Origin: BRH-c25 sp035627615
GTDB lineage: Bacteria > Bacillota > Clostridia > Lutisporales > Lutisporaceae
Assembly (NCBI GenBank): GCA_035627615.1
Contig: DASPLL010000086.1
Coordinates: 62,001-126,000 of the forward strand
DNA: 64,000 bases
Direction of reading: 5' to 3'
Part shown: one piece after another, positions 53,812 to 61,726 of the stretch
Numbering within the stretch: the stretch's first letter is position 1
Layout: the number at the start of each line of letters is the position of its first letter
Position numbers and translations under genes: made by a program
Notes under the pieces: generated by a model
The model's input: only the letters and a program-made list of their open reading frames with translations
Database searches by the model: none
Told to the model about the DNA's origin: nothing

Positions 53812-54069
53812 ATGAATAGTACCAAGGTAAAGCTTAAAAATGCAAATATTCTGTGCAGCAAATGCGTTCTTCATGTCCTGCAGGCTTTGACAAGACTGGA
53901 AGGGATTCAAGAGCTGGAGGTTGACCTTGCCAGAAGGCTGATAAAAGTTGTATATAATGATGAAAACATAACAAAAGAAATGATTAGTGAGATGGTAAAT
54001 AACGCAATTGAGATAAGAGTACCCCGAGAGGTATCCAAAATAAATGAGCAAAAGGATTTGATCAATTAA
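53812..54069 (+). CDS. HMA-domain metallochaperone (CopZ-like)
   Basis: 85 aa ferredoxin-like HMA fold. The metal loop is ILCSKCVLHVLQALTRLEGI (CxxC), followed by ELEVDLARRLIKVVYNDENI. The loop lacks the usual GMTC context. Start is uncertain: ATG 53812 is given; ATG 53791 is also in frame, and neither has a strong ribosome binding site. Site f promoter precedes it. Confidence 0.78.
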   Translation: MNSTKVKLKNANILCSKCVLHVLQALTRLEGIQELEVDLARRLIKVVYNDENITKEMISEMVNNAIEIRVPREVSKINEQKDLIN

Positions 54070-54085
54070 AGAAAATGTATGAAAC

Positions 54086-54113
54086 AGAAGGGGTAGTATC
54101 AGCTATCCCTTCT
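54086..54113 (+). terminator. Weak terminator after HMA gene
   Basis: AGAAGGGGTAG / CTATCCCTTCT stem, with a short tail GCTTTG. Confidence 0.6.
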
Positions 54114-54249
54114 GCTTTGTGGGAAGGGGGAGATACTATGTTGCTTGGCAAAGTATCCCGGATTTATTATTTGAATATTTCATAGAATTATTGTATTGTA
54201 GGAATATGATTTGGAGCTATCCTATAGTTAATATACCAATGCAAATTTG

Positions 54250-54265
54250 TGGTATGAAACTTGCT
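54250..54265 (+). promoter_or_regulatory. Sigma-54 promoter upstream of the 54304 operon
   Basis: TGGTATGAAACTTGCT: -24 GG (54251-54252) and -12 GC (54263-54264) with exact 10-bp spacing. About 40 bp before the first ATG. TGTAGGA half-site at 54197-54203. Confidence 0.65.
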
Positions 54266-54303
54266 ATTATACTAAATTGAAATAAAATAGCGGAGGTTAA
54301 ACT

Positions 54304-54636
54304 ATGAATATTCGACGAACCATATTACTACTATTGCTAATAATACTAGGAATTATTCTGGCGTATAACTACTTGCTCATGAATTATGTGATGCAGCGCG
54401 GTATGGGTATGGGTATGCACGGACGGATGTGGTTCTATGCACAATCAGGGAATATGATAGATTTAAAATATATATGGTTTTTATTAATATCGATAGTTGG
54501 ACTTCTTGTTTTTGACTTTATCCAGCCGTCCGGCAAGATAGACAGATGCCACAAATGTGGAAAATACATCGAGGACGAAAGGTGGCGCATCTGCCCGGTG
54601 TGTGGAACCAGGTTAAGGCGCAACGGGGGTGATTAA
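54304..54636 (+). CDS. Membrane protein with Met-rich loop and C-terminal zinc ribbon
   Basis: 110 aa. TM1 (TILLLLLIILGIILAYNYLL), external Met-rich loop (MQRGMGMGMHGRMWF), TM2 (IWFLLISIVGLLVFDFI), then a cytosolic zinc ribbon CHKCGKYIEDERWRICPVCG. This could couple outside metal to the inside zinc domain. First gene of a four-gene unit ending with kinase and NtrC-type regulator; follows a sigma-54 promoter. Confidence 0.82.
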   Translation: MNIRRTILLLLLIILGIILAYNYLLMNYVMQRGMGMGMHGRMWFYAQSGNMIDLKYIWFLLISIVGLLVFDFIQPSGKIDRCHKCGKYIEDERWRICPVCGTRLRRNGGD

Positions 54637-54637
54637 A

Positions 54638-54901
54638 ATGACTTTGTTTTTTTTGATTCTAATAGCCTCAGCTATATATTTATTATTTATTTACAGGGAT
54701 GATACCTTAATTAATAAATCAAACAATACTTCCGGCAAGTGTCCGAACTGCGGGAGTTCTGTGGAGAGTCATTTTAATGTATGTCCTATTTGCAAAGAAA
54801 CATTAAGAACCGGCTGTCCCAACTGTGGAGAAAAGGTATCAGTCAAGTGGGATTATTGCCCGTATTGCGAATACTATTTAAGAAAAGGTAAAAACAAATG
54901 A
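54638..54901 (+). CDS. Membrane-anchored double zinc-ribbon protein
   Basis: 87 aa. One N-terminal helix (LFFLILIASAIYLLFIY), then two zinc ribbons, CPNCGSS...CPICKET and CPNCGEK...CPYCEYY. ATG at 54638 after GGGGGTG; a GTG at 54629 is less likely. The stop overlaps the kinase start as ATGA. Probably an accessory or sensory partner of the kinase. Confidence 0.82.
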   Translation: MTLFFLILIASAIYLLFIYRDDTLINKSNNTSGKCPNCGSSVESHFNVCPICKETLRTGCPNCGEKVSVKWDYCPYCEYYLRKGKNK

Positions 54902-56340
54902 AGGGAGAGCTCACAGTGGTTCGGTTTTTAAAAAAATACTTGAGTGAGATCATCATTGCATTACTCCTTTCTGTAATCAGCACATTTCACTATATTGGCA
55001 GTTCGCTGGAATCACCATACCATAACTTTTACCGTCTGCTATATGTAATTCCCATAATTTTGGGGGCTTTCCGCTATGGATTTAAAGGCGGAACTATTGT
55101 ATCACTTATTGCTGGTACAATTTATTCACCACACATCCTGCTCACTGCAGGAATTGGAGTTGAAGTCCTAAGTGAAGCTGTGGATATAATTCTTTTTTTC
55201 ACTGTAGGGCTTATAACCGGTACGTTGGCTGAAAGAAAGAATATAGAAAAAAGAAAACTGGATGAGCAGCTGCGGCAATATAAGATACTTGACAGATATT
55301 CAAACAGCATAATAGAAAGCATTAAAAGTGGAGTAGTTGTAATTAATAATGATATGTTGATCACCATTATAAACAAAGGGGCAAAGAGAATTCTGGAGGT
55401 TGAAGAAGACTTTACCGGGAGCAATTTTATCGAGGTGTTTTCTTGCTGTGAAAATGTCAAAGATAATATCCTGGCAGTCACAAAAGAAAATAAGGCATTA
55501 GAAAATATTGAAATGAGTTTGGAACGAAGAGGACTATCCAAGGTTATTAGAATAAGCTTTTATCCTTTGAATTATGAAAGCTTAAAAAAGGGTCTGGTGG
55601 TTATTCTTGATGATATTACTGAGCTAAAAGCTTTACATTATCATGCTCAAAGAAATGATAAACTTGCAGCTATAGGTGAGCTTGCTTCAGGTTTTGCGCA
55701 TGAAATCCGGAATCCTTTGGCAATTATAAAGGCTATTGAGCAGACAATGTGCAAAGAGCTTAAGGAAAACAGCGAAGCAATAACTGAACTGACAATGATT
55801 GATGAAGAAGTGGAACGGGCAAATAGGGTTGTCAAGCTTCTAATGGATTTTGCTAAGCCTGACAAACATGAAAGAGGTTTTTTTTCTATCAATACCTTAG
55901 TCAGAGAAGTATTGATGATTGCACAAAAGTACATCAGTCAGCATGGTGTTGAAATAAAGTTGGAAGAAGTTGAACTGCCATACGCAGAAGTTGATAAAGA
56001 GTTATTAAAGCAGGCTTTTATAAATCTGATTTTTAATGCTGTAGACGCAATGCCGGATGGCGGAATACTTTACATTCAGCTTGCAAAAAAGGATGAGGAT
56101 TGGATAAGGGTTTCCTTCAAGGACACAGGCTTAGGCATTGAAAAACCACTCTTGAGTAAAATATTTGATCCTTTTTTTACAACCAAGGATAAGGGGACTG
56201 GATTGGGGCTTTCCATTGTTCACAGAATTGTTGATGAGCATAAGGGTATTATAAACGTTAGCAGTGAAGTTGGAGTTGGAACATGCTTTGAGGTGCTTAT
56301 ACCATTAAACGGCGCGGGGGTGAATGAGCAGGATGTATAA
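54898..56340 (+). CDS. Membrane histidine kinase (AtoS/ZraS-like) with PAS domain
   Basis: 480 aa. About four N-terminal membrane helices with almost no external domain (IIIALLLSVISTFHYIG...), PAS at about 130-245 (SNSIIESIKSGVVVINNDML), H-box FAHEIRNPLAIIKAIE, then the ATPase domain with FINLIFNAVDAMPDG, DTGLGIEKP and GTGLGLSIVHRIVDEH. Cognate of the NtrC-type regulator that overlaps its 3' end. Confidence 0.92.
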   Translation: MKGELTVVRFLKKYLSEIIIALLLSVISTFHYIGSSLESPYHNFYRLLYVIPIILGAFRYGFKGGTIVSLIAGTIYSPHILLTAGIGVEVLSEAVDIILFFTVGLITGTLAERKNIEKRKLDEQLRQYKILDRYSNSIIESIKSGVVVINNDMLITIINKGAKRILEVEEDFTGSNFIEVFSCCENVKDNILAVTKENKALENIEMSLERRGLSKVIRISFYPLNYESLKKGLVVILDDITELKALHYHAQRNDKLAAIGELASGFAHEIRNPLAIIKAIEQTMCKELKENSEAITELTMIDEEVERANRVVKLLMDFAKPDKHERGFFSINTLVREVLMIAQKYISQHGVEIKLEEVELPYAEVDKELLKQAFINLIFNAVDAMPDGGILYIQLAKKDEDWIRVSFKDTGLGIEKPLLSKIFDPFFTTKDKGTGLGLSIVHRIVDEHKGIINVSSEVGVGTCFEVLIPLNGAGVNEQDV

Positions 56341-57694
56341 GATTCTTATAGCTGATGATGAAAAAAACCTGAGATGGGTTTTGGCAAAAAATCTTAAGGA
56401 AGAAGGATTCTCAATTATTGAGGCAGAGGACGGAGAGGAAGCCTTTAATAGTTTTGTAGATAAAGAGCCCGATATGGTTATATTGGATTATCGTATGCCG
56501 AAGATTGATGGGATGGAGGTACTGCATAGAATCAATAAAATAAATGAGAAAATACCGGTTATTATGATTACGGCTCATGGGAATACTGAAGCTGCAGTGG
56601 AAGCCATGAAGCTCGGCGCAGTAGATTACCTTACCAAACCCTTTGACATGGAAGAATTAAAGATTAAAATCAATAAAGCATTAAATATCGATTGGATGAC
56701 AAGAGAGATTGAGTACTTAAAAAGTGAAAATGTCCAACCCTTCGACAAAAGGATTATAGGCAGCAGCCGTATAATGCACGAAGTATTTGAAATGATTGAG
56801 AAGGTTGCTGACACACATGCTACAGTACTTATAACTGGAGAAAGCGGTACAGGAAAAGAACTGATAGCAAATGCTATACATCAGAAGAGTCCCAGAAGTG
56901 ATCAACCGTATATAACAGTAAACTGCGGTGCCATACCGGAGAATCTTTTGGAAAGTGAATTATTCGGATATGAGAAAGGTGCTTTTACAGGTGCACAGAG
57001 CAGAAAACCGGGGCGTTTTGACAGAGCAAATGGCGGTACGATTTTTCTGGATGAGGTCGGTGAACTGAGTTTGCCTCTACAGGTCAAGCTGTTAAGGGTA
57101 CTTCAGGAGCGTGAGTTTGAACGTGTTGGCGGGACTGCGGTTATTAAGGCAGATGTCCGGGTTATAGCCGCGACAAATCGTAATCTTGAACAAATGGTTG
57201 AAGAAGGGGCCTTCAGAGAGGATCTGCTTTACAGGTTAAAAGTCATTCCTATTCATGTTCCGGCTCTCAGAGAGCGTAGAGAGGACATTCCTCTGCTAAC
57301 AGACTTTTTTATTCAAAAGTACGCCGGTATTTTAAATAAAGGTTCTATAAAGATGGATGCAGACATCCTGGACATACTGAAAAGGTATGATTATCCGGGC
57401 AATATCCGTGAGTTGGAAAATATCATAGAGAGAATGGTAATTCTATCTTCAGGTGGAAGGACAACAATGGAAAGTCTTCCTAAAGAAGTGTTAAAAGGTG
57501 CTTACAGTTACAAAAAAGATGTTTTTACTCTACCTGAAGAGGGTATCAACCTTGAAGAGGTTGAAAAAAGTCTGGTAAGACAGGCGCTTGAGATATCTAA
57601 TTGGAACCAGACACACGCAGCCAAGCTTTTGAGTATACCAAGACACGCGTTAATATACCGTATGGAGAAATTCGGCCTGAATAATAAGGAGTAA
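56333..57694 (+). CDS. NtrC-family sigma-54-dependent response regulator
   Basis: 453 aa. Receiver domain (LIADDEKNLRWVL, phospho-Asp in VILDYRMPKIDG), AAA+ domain with Walker A GESGTGKE, the sigma-54-contacting loop GAFTGAQ, FLDEVGELS and the R-fingers after FREDLLYRL, and a C-terminal Fis-type helix-turn-helix (NQTHAAKLLSIPRHALIYRM). ATG at 56333 is favoured over 56324 by spacing to GGGGGTG. Expected to fire the promoters at 54250 and 57919. Followed by a terminator. Confidence 0.94.
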   Translation: MYKILIADDEKNLRWVLAKNLKEEGFSIIEAEDGEEAFNSFVDKEPDMVILDYRMPKIDGMEVLHRINKINEKIPVIMITAHGNTEAAVEAMKLGAVDYLTKPFDMEELKIKINKALNIDWMTREIEYLKSENVQPFDKRIIGSSRIMHEVFEMIEKVADTHATVLITGESGTGKELIANAIHQKSPRSDQPYITVNCGAIPENLLESELFGYEKGAFTGAQSRKPGRFDRANGGTIFLDEVGELSLPLQVKLLRVLQEREFERVGGTAVIKADVRVIAATNRNLEQMVEEGAFREDLLYRLKVIPIHVPALRERREDIPLLTDFFIQKYAGILNKGSIKMDADILDILKRYDYPGNIRELENIIERMVILSSGGRTTMESLPKEVLKGAYSYKKDVFTLPEEGINLEEVEKSLVRQALEISNWNQTHAAKLLSIPRHALIYRMEKFGLNNKE

Positions 57695-57699
57695 AGAAT

Positions 57700-57725
57700 A
57701 GTCACCCAATGGGTGGCTGTTTTTT
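57700..57725 (+). terminator. Terminator after the NtrC-type gene
   Basis: AGTCACCC / GGGTGGCT stem followed by GTTTTTT. Confidence 0.85.
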
Positions 57726-57751
57726 ATATAGCCTTCTTATATGTATACTAT

Positions 57752-57780
57752 TCTACAAGTTGGTGTAGGATTTCACACAG
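57752..57780. promoter_or_regulatory. Candidate upstream activator site
   Basis: TCTACA, 6-bp spacer, TGTAGGA, running into GTGTAGGATTTCACACAG. Lies about 150 bp upstream of the sigma-54 promoter, the usual enhancer distance, and shares half-sites with 53412-53429. Confidence 0.45.
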
Positions 57781-57917
57781 TACAAGTGTTTAGTGGATAT
57801 ATATAACTTTCTTTTCTTTATGGTATTTGTCTGCCAAAGGAAGTGAAAGAGCAGAGAAGTGTTGGAATTAAAGGGGTCTAGCGTTTTGAAAAAGAAAAGA
57901 ACATCTAATTTTGAAAG

Positions 57918-57934
57918 TTGGCACGCTAGTTGCT
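57918..57934 (+). promoter_or_regulatory. Sigma-54 promoter, near-consensus
   Basis: TTGGCACGCTAGTTGCT: GG at 57920-57921, GC at 57932-57933, exact 10-bp spacing, consensus at nearly every position. Drives the 57979 operon. Confidence 0.85.
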
Positions 57935-57978
57935 TTATATAATGACATAAATAAAAAACTTTGAAAGGAGGTGAAATA

Positions 57979-58401
57979 ATGAAAAGGAATCCTTTTATCA
58001 GACTTATTGTTGTATTGGCACTAGCGCTCTTAGGCCTTTGGCTGCTGCAGACAGTGCTGTTTGGAGCAGGAATGGGCGTAAGCTATGGATTTAGAGGTAA
58101 TTTTGGAGGTGGTCATATGTACATGTATCCCGGAGTTGGATATGGATTCTCATTGGTATCACTACTCTTATTGCTGACAAAGGTATTGTTCGCTGTTTTT
58201 GTTATCGCACTGGTTGCGGCTATAGTAATATGGATTAAGAACAATATGTTCACAGCAGCTGATTTTGAAACTATGAAGAATTCTTTTAAAGGGAATGGAG
58301 TATTTGTAGAGAAGGGGAAATGCAGTATCTGTGGTAAAGCATTAAACGCAGATTGGAAAGTTTGCCCCCACTGCGGTAAAGAAGTGGAAGCTAACGCATA
58401 G
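57979..58401 (+). CDS. Two-helix membrane protein with zinc ribbon
   Basis: 140 aa. TM1 (IRLIVVLALALLGLWLL), a Gly/Tyr/Met-rich loop (FGGGHMYMYPGVGYGF), TM2 (VLFAVFVIALVAAIVIWI), zinc ribbon CSICGKALNADWKVCPHCG. Same plan as the 54304 protein. ATG at 57979 after AAAGGAGGTGA; the frame-track extension to 57961 is only the ribosome binding site region. First gene of the sigma-54 operon. Confidence 0.82.
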   Translation: MKRNPFIRLIVVLALALLGLWLLQTVLFGAGMGVSYGFRGNFGGGHMYMYPGVGYGFSLVSLLLLLTKVLFAVFVIALVAAIVIWIKNNMFTAADFETMKNSFKGNGVFVEKGKCSICGKALNADWKVCPHCGKEVEANA

Positions 58402-58451
58402 TTGATAAAGAAATAAATAAGTACAATTCACACAAATGAGGAGGAATAAAT

Positions 58452-58871
58452 ATGAATAGAGGTCCTTGGTCTAAGCTTGCGGTATTGTCATTGGCAGGAA
58501 TTGTCCTCAGCTTTGCATTACTTTGGGGGATAAGCTACTTCAACACATATAACAGTTATTCAAGTATGAATATGAATGGATACAACATGCCTATGTATGG
58601 CATGAACAATATGCCGATGAACGGGATGAACATGCAGGGCGGCATGAACATGAACGGTTATAATATGCCAATGAATGGGATAAACATGCAAGGCGGCATG
58701 AATATGAATGGAAATATGAACAATATGCCGATGAATGGAATGAGCATGCAGGGTGGTATGAACATGAACGGTAATATGAATATGCAAGGCGGCATGGGAA
58801 TGATGGGTGGAATGAATATGATGGGCGGAATGGGCATGATGAAAGGCATGGGAATGATGGGCGGAATGTAA
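58452..58871 (+). CDS. Met-rich repeat protein (putative copper/silver binding)
   Basis: 139 aa. N-terminal helix (LAVLSLAGIVLSFALLWGI), then about 100 residues built of M, N and G: units such as NMPMNGMNMQGG and MNMNGYNMPM, ending GMGMMGGMNMMGGMGMM. I count over 40 methionines. Thioether arrays of this kind bind Cu(I) or Ag(I) outside the cell; the family is not one I can name. DNA repeats follow the protein repeats, so length may vary between strains. Confidence 0.85.
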   Translation: MNRGPWSKLAVLSLAGIVLSFALLWGISYFNTYNSYSSMNMNGYNMPMYGMNNMPMNGMNMQGGMNMNGYNMPMNGINMQGGMNMNGNMNNMPMNGMSMQGGMNMNGNMNMQGGMGMMGGMNMMGGMGMMKGMGMMGGM

Positions 58872-58888
58872 GCCTGATCGACAAAAGG

Positions 58889-58916
58889 GAAACCTGGCAG
58901 TCAGCTGCCGGGTTTC
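58889..58916 (+). terminator. Hairpin within the sigma-54 operon
   Basis: GAAACCTGGCAG / CTGCCGGGTTTC stem (one G-T pair), no T-run. Terminator or attenuator. Confidence 0.6.
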
Positions 58917-58955
58917 TACTATAATAAGTGCATGAATTGGTAAAGGAGGACTAGT

Positions 58956-59078
58956 ATGAGCTGCGGCAGACGTGGATTTTTCTTCGGCAGCGGATGTGGC
59001 AGAGGGTTAGGACCTGGCTGCCTGGTATATCTGATTGGGGTAGTGGTTACTGCAATCCTGATAATTTCAATAATCTGA
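58956..59078 (+). CDS. Small Gly/Cys-rich membrane peptide, 40 aa
   Basis: MSCGRRGFFFGSGCGRGLGP then GCLVYLIGVVVTAILIISII. Three Cys in the N-terminal half and one C-terminal helix. AAAGGAGG lies 8 bp upstream, supporting translation. Too short for usual calling; function unknown. Confidence 0.6.
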   Translation: MSCGRRGFFFGSGCGRGLGPGCLVYLIGVVVTAILIISII

Positions 59079-59100
59079 ATGGAAAAGTAGGTGTAATAGC

Positions 59101-59298
59101 ATGTCTGGTATAAACTCATTATCAAATAATATTCAAAGAATGCCCCAAAACTGTGGTATGAAAGGTATGCATGAAAGCGCCAATGCTAAAACAATGCAAC
59201 ATAAGGATCATCCGAAAACAGACCACAATGAGCATATGGATAAGAGTACAGTGCAAAAGCCTGTTGCGAAGGCTGGCAGCTTCGATGTGAGAATTTAA
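59101..59298 (+). CDS. Small Met/His-rich soluble protein, 65 aa
   Basis: NIQRMPQNCGMKGMHESANA and MQHKDHPKTDHNEHMDK: Met, Cys and His clusters without signal or helix. Ribosome binding site GTAGGTG. Last gene of the sigma-54 run; possible soft-metal binder. Confidence 0.55.
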   Translation: MSGINSLSNNIQRMPQNCGMKGMHESANAKTMQHKDHPKTDHNEHMDKSTVQKPVAKAGSFDVRI

Positions 59299-59303
59299 TT
59301 GCC

Positions 59304-59336
59304 CTCCATAATATCTTCACAAAAAACTTATATCAT
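59304..59336 (+). promoter_or_regulatory. Tandem 11-bp operator promoter, site g
   Basis: CTCCATAATAT and CTTCACAAAAA in tandem (59304-59325), 5-bp spacer, -10 TATCAT (59331-59336). Upstream of the DUF2318 gene. Confidence 0.8.
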
Positions 59337-59364
59337 TAACTAAAAGCTGAGAGGTGGAGTTATT

Positions 59365-59931
59365 ATGGGCAGCAAAAAGAAGCAGAATACAAAAGTAATA
59401 GACAGCAAAAAGAAAAATTTAATATTAATGATACTTGTTTTAGTATTGGCATCCTTTGCAGTATATTCAACGATCAATAATGATCAGAAGCAGCAGGTAT
59501 CTTCAGCAGATGCAGATAAACCGCCTGTAGAAGTAACTAATGGTGAAAATGCAGATACACCAAACGATGTAGATCTTAAGATATTAAAAAGTGAGATCAC
59601 TGATAAAGCGAAATTTTACCCATATAAAGCAGGAGATACTTACATGGAAGTATTTGCTGTGAAAGCTACTGATGGAAGCATTCGAACAGCACTAAACACA
59701 TGTCAGATATGTTTTGACTCTGGTCAAGGCTATTATAAGCAAGAAGGAAATAAGGTGGTATGTCAGAATTGCGGGAATGTGTTTGGTGTAGATGATATCG
59801 AAATAATAAAAGGTGGATGTAACCCTGTTCCGGTTATGCAAGAAAACAAAACTGAGGATGGGGAATATATCACAATAAAGAAAGAGTTCCTGGAAGCAAA
59901 TAAAGACTTGTTTGCGGAATGGAAAAGATAG
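59365..59931 (+). CDS. DUF2318 membrane-anchored Fe-S-containing protein (FtrD-like)
   Basis: 188 aa. Signal-anchor (LILMILVLVLASFAVYSTI), then the DUF2318 block FYPYKAGDTYMEVFAVKATDG, TCQICFDSGQGYYKQ, VVCQNCGNVFGVDDIE and GGCNPVP. The cysteines match the putative metal/Fe-S site of FtrD-type proteins linked to iron/copper transport. Single gene with its own site g promoter and terminator. Confidence 0.87.
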   Translation: MGSKKKQNTKVIDSKKKNLILMILVLVLASFAVYSTINNDQKQQVSSADADKPPVEVTNGENADTPNDVDLKILKSEITDKAKFYPYKAGDTYMEVFAVKATDGSIRTALNTCQICFDSGQGYYKQEGNKVVCQNCGNVFGVDDIEIIKGGCNPVPVMQENKTEDGEYITIKKEFLEANKDLFAEWKR

Positions 59932-59937
59932 AATTCA

Positions 59938-59966
59938 AAGTATCATTCAGTTATGAATGATACTTT
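59938..59966 (+). terminator. Terminator after DUF2318 gene
   Basis: AAGTATCATTCA / TGAATGATACTT stem followed by TTCCTTT. Confidence 0.8.
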
Positions 59967-59997
59967 TCCTTTAAGTACAAGAAATGTAATTATTTAT

Positions 59998-60030
59998 CCT
60001 CATAAAATCTCCATATTTATCTGTTAGGAT
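59998..60030 (+). promoter_or_regulatory. Tandem 11-bp operator promoter, site h
   Basis: CCTCATAAAAT and CTCCATATTTA in tandem (59998-60019), 5-bp spacer, -10 TAGGAT (60025-60030), before the HMA-SafE gene and the downstream two-component genes. Confidence 0.78.
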
Positions 60031-60081
60031 GATAATACAAAATATTATCGATTCAACTAGATAAATCTGGGAGGGAAAACG

Positions 60082-61533
60082 ATGGCTGACATTAAGCGTG
60101 AAATTCTTCAGATGAATGGTATGACCTGCTCGAGCTGTGAACTCAGGATAGAAAAGGCCGTTGGTAAACTGGATGGTGTTAAAGAAGTAAAAGCAGCCTA
60201 TTCCGCATCAAAGGTATATGTGACTTTTGATGCAGATGTTATTGATATAAATGATATTATAGCTGCTATCGAAAATGAAGGATATTCAGTATCACAAAGT
60301 ACACCTGCCAGTGGCAAAAAAGAAGGAAAAATTGAAAGGCCGAAAGAGCATAATGGATCTTCATCAGGACAGACCTTAGGCTTGATTGTTATTTTGCTTT
60401 CACTATATGTAGTTATAAACAATACAGTCGGATTCAATTTCATTCCTGAAGTTAGCCAAAATATGAGCTATGGCATTCTTTTCGTGGTAGGACTTCTCAC
60501 CTCGCTGCATTGTGTGGCAATGTGCGGGGGGATCAATATCTCTCAATGCATTGCTTATAAGCATATTGATGATGGAAATCCTTTCAGCAGATTAAAGCCT
60601 AGTTTTTTATACAATCTTGGGAGAGTGATTTCTTATACCCTTATAGGGGGCGTTGTCGGTGCGCTAGGTTCAGTGGTGAGCTTTTCAGGAAATGCTAAAG
60701 GTCTGGTTGCCGTTATAGCCGGCATATTTATGATGATTATGGGCTTGAATATGCTTAATGTCTTCCCATGGTTAAAAAAGATCAATCCGAAAATGCCAAA
60801 GTTTATAGGAAAGCTTTTGTATAACAATAGTTCTAAATTTGGACCGTTTTATATCGGTCTTCTAAATGGCTTAATGCCATGTGGACCGTTGCAGGCCATG
60901 CAGCTTTATGCATTAGGTACAGGCAGCTTTGTAACAGGTGCTATATCTATGTTTTCATTCAGCGTAGGTACAGTGCCGCTCATGTTTGGCTTTGGAGCAA
61001 TCAGTACTTATCTTGGCAAGCGGTTTACGAATAATATGTTGAAGATTAGTGCTGTCCTGGTCATAGTACTAGGCATCGTAATGGCAGCCCGTGGCTTTAG
61101 TTTATCAGGTGTATCTTTTGCGCTTGCAGCTCCAAATGCAGATAAAATTGCTGAGTCTGGAAGCGTAGCTCAGATAGAAGGGAATGTACAAACAGTAAAA
61201 ATAGACTTGGAATCCAATTATTATGCTCCAATAGTTGTTCAAAAAGGAATTCCTGTCCGTTTTATAATAAATGCTGCAGAGGAAGACATCAATGGATGCA
61301 ACAATGCAATTATTATTCCCAAGTATGGAATAGAAAAGCGATTGAAACCAGGTGAAAACGTAATTGAATTTATTCCTGAAGAAGAAGGTAATGTTGTGTA
61401 CTCATGCTGGATGGGTATGCTAAGGAGCAATATCCTGGTAGTATCAGACATTGCTAAAGTATCTAACGACGATATTGAAAAGGCTAATGAAGGTATAAAA
61501 GGAGGCGGCTTGGTGCCACCATGCTGCCAGTAA
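60082..61533 (+). CDS. HMA-SafE-cupredoxin fusion membrane protein
   Basis: 483 aa in three parts. HMA domain (about 1-70) with NGMTCSSCELRIEKAV; a six-helix SafE/DsbD-like domain (about 100-345) with paired motifs HCVAMCGGINISQC and GLMPCGPLQAMQLYALG; and a C-terminal cupredoxin-like domain (about 370-470) with NGCNNAIIIPKYGIEKRLKP and VYSCWMGM, giving Cys, Cys and Met copper ligands. Probably moves Cu(I) or reductant across the membrane. Site h promoter. Confidence 0.9.
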   Translation: MADIKREILQMNGMTCSSCELRIEKAVGKLDGVKEVKAAYSASKVYVTFDADVIDINDIIAAIENEGYSVSQSTPASGKKEGKIERPKEHNGSSSGQTLGLIVILLSLYVVINNTVGFNFIPEVSQNMSYGILFVVGLLTSLHCVAMCGGINISQCIAYKHIDDGNPFSRLKPSFLYNLGRVISYTLIGGVVGALGSVVSFSGNAKGLVAVIAGIFMMIMGLNMLNVFPWLKKINPKMPKFIGKLLYNNSSKFGPFYIGLLNGLMPCGPLQAMQLYALGTGSFVTGAISMFSFSVGTVPLMFGFGAISTYLGKRFTNNMLKISAVLVIVLGIVMAARGFSLSGVSFALAAPNADKIAESGSVAQIEGNVQTVKIDLESNYYAPIVVQKGIPVRFIINAAEEDINGCNNAIIIPKYGIEKRLKPGENVIEFIPEEEGNVVYSCWMGMLRSNILVVSDIAKVSNDDIEKANEGIKGGGLVPPCCQ

Positions 61534-61549
61534 TCAAGGAGGTAGGAAT

Positions 61550-61675
61550 ATGAAGAGCCTGAAACAGGTAATTGACAATTTCTTGAAGAAGTTAGCTGAC
61601 CAGAACAAAGAGCAGTTTGGTAATGAAAAGCTTGACTGCTGTAAATTGGACCGACCTAAGCAAGTTGATAAGTAG
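61550..61675 (+). CDS. LDCC-motif small putative metal-binding protein, 41 aa
   Basis: MKSLKQVIDNFLKKLADQNK then FGNEKLDCCKLDRPK. The LDCC signature near the C-terminus defines a family of small clostridial putative metal-binding proteins. AAGGAGG upstream of ATG 61550 is strong. Lies 16 bp behind the HMA-SafE gene, in the same operon. Confidence 0.8.
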   Translation: MKSLKQVIDNFLKKLADQNKEQFGNEKLDCCKLDRPKQVDK

Positions 61676-61726
61676 GAACTAAATTTTCGATGATGTATTG
61701 GTATATATGGTAAAGGGGATGTTGTG

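Noticed and set aside
58560..58870. CRISPR-like tandem repeats
   Set aside because: The repeats are in frame, irregular in length and encode Met/Asn/Gly units with no unique spacers; they belong to the Met-rich CDS.
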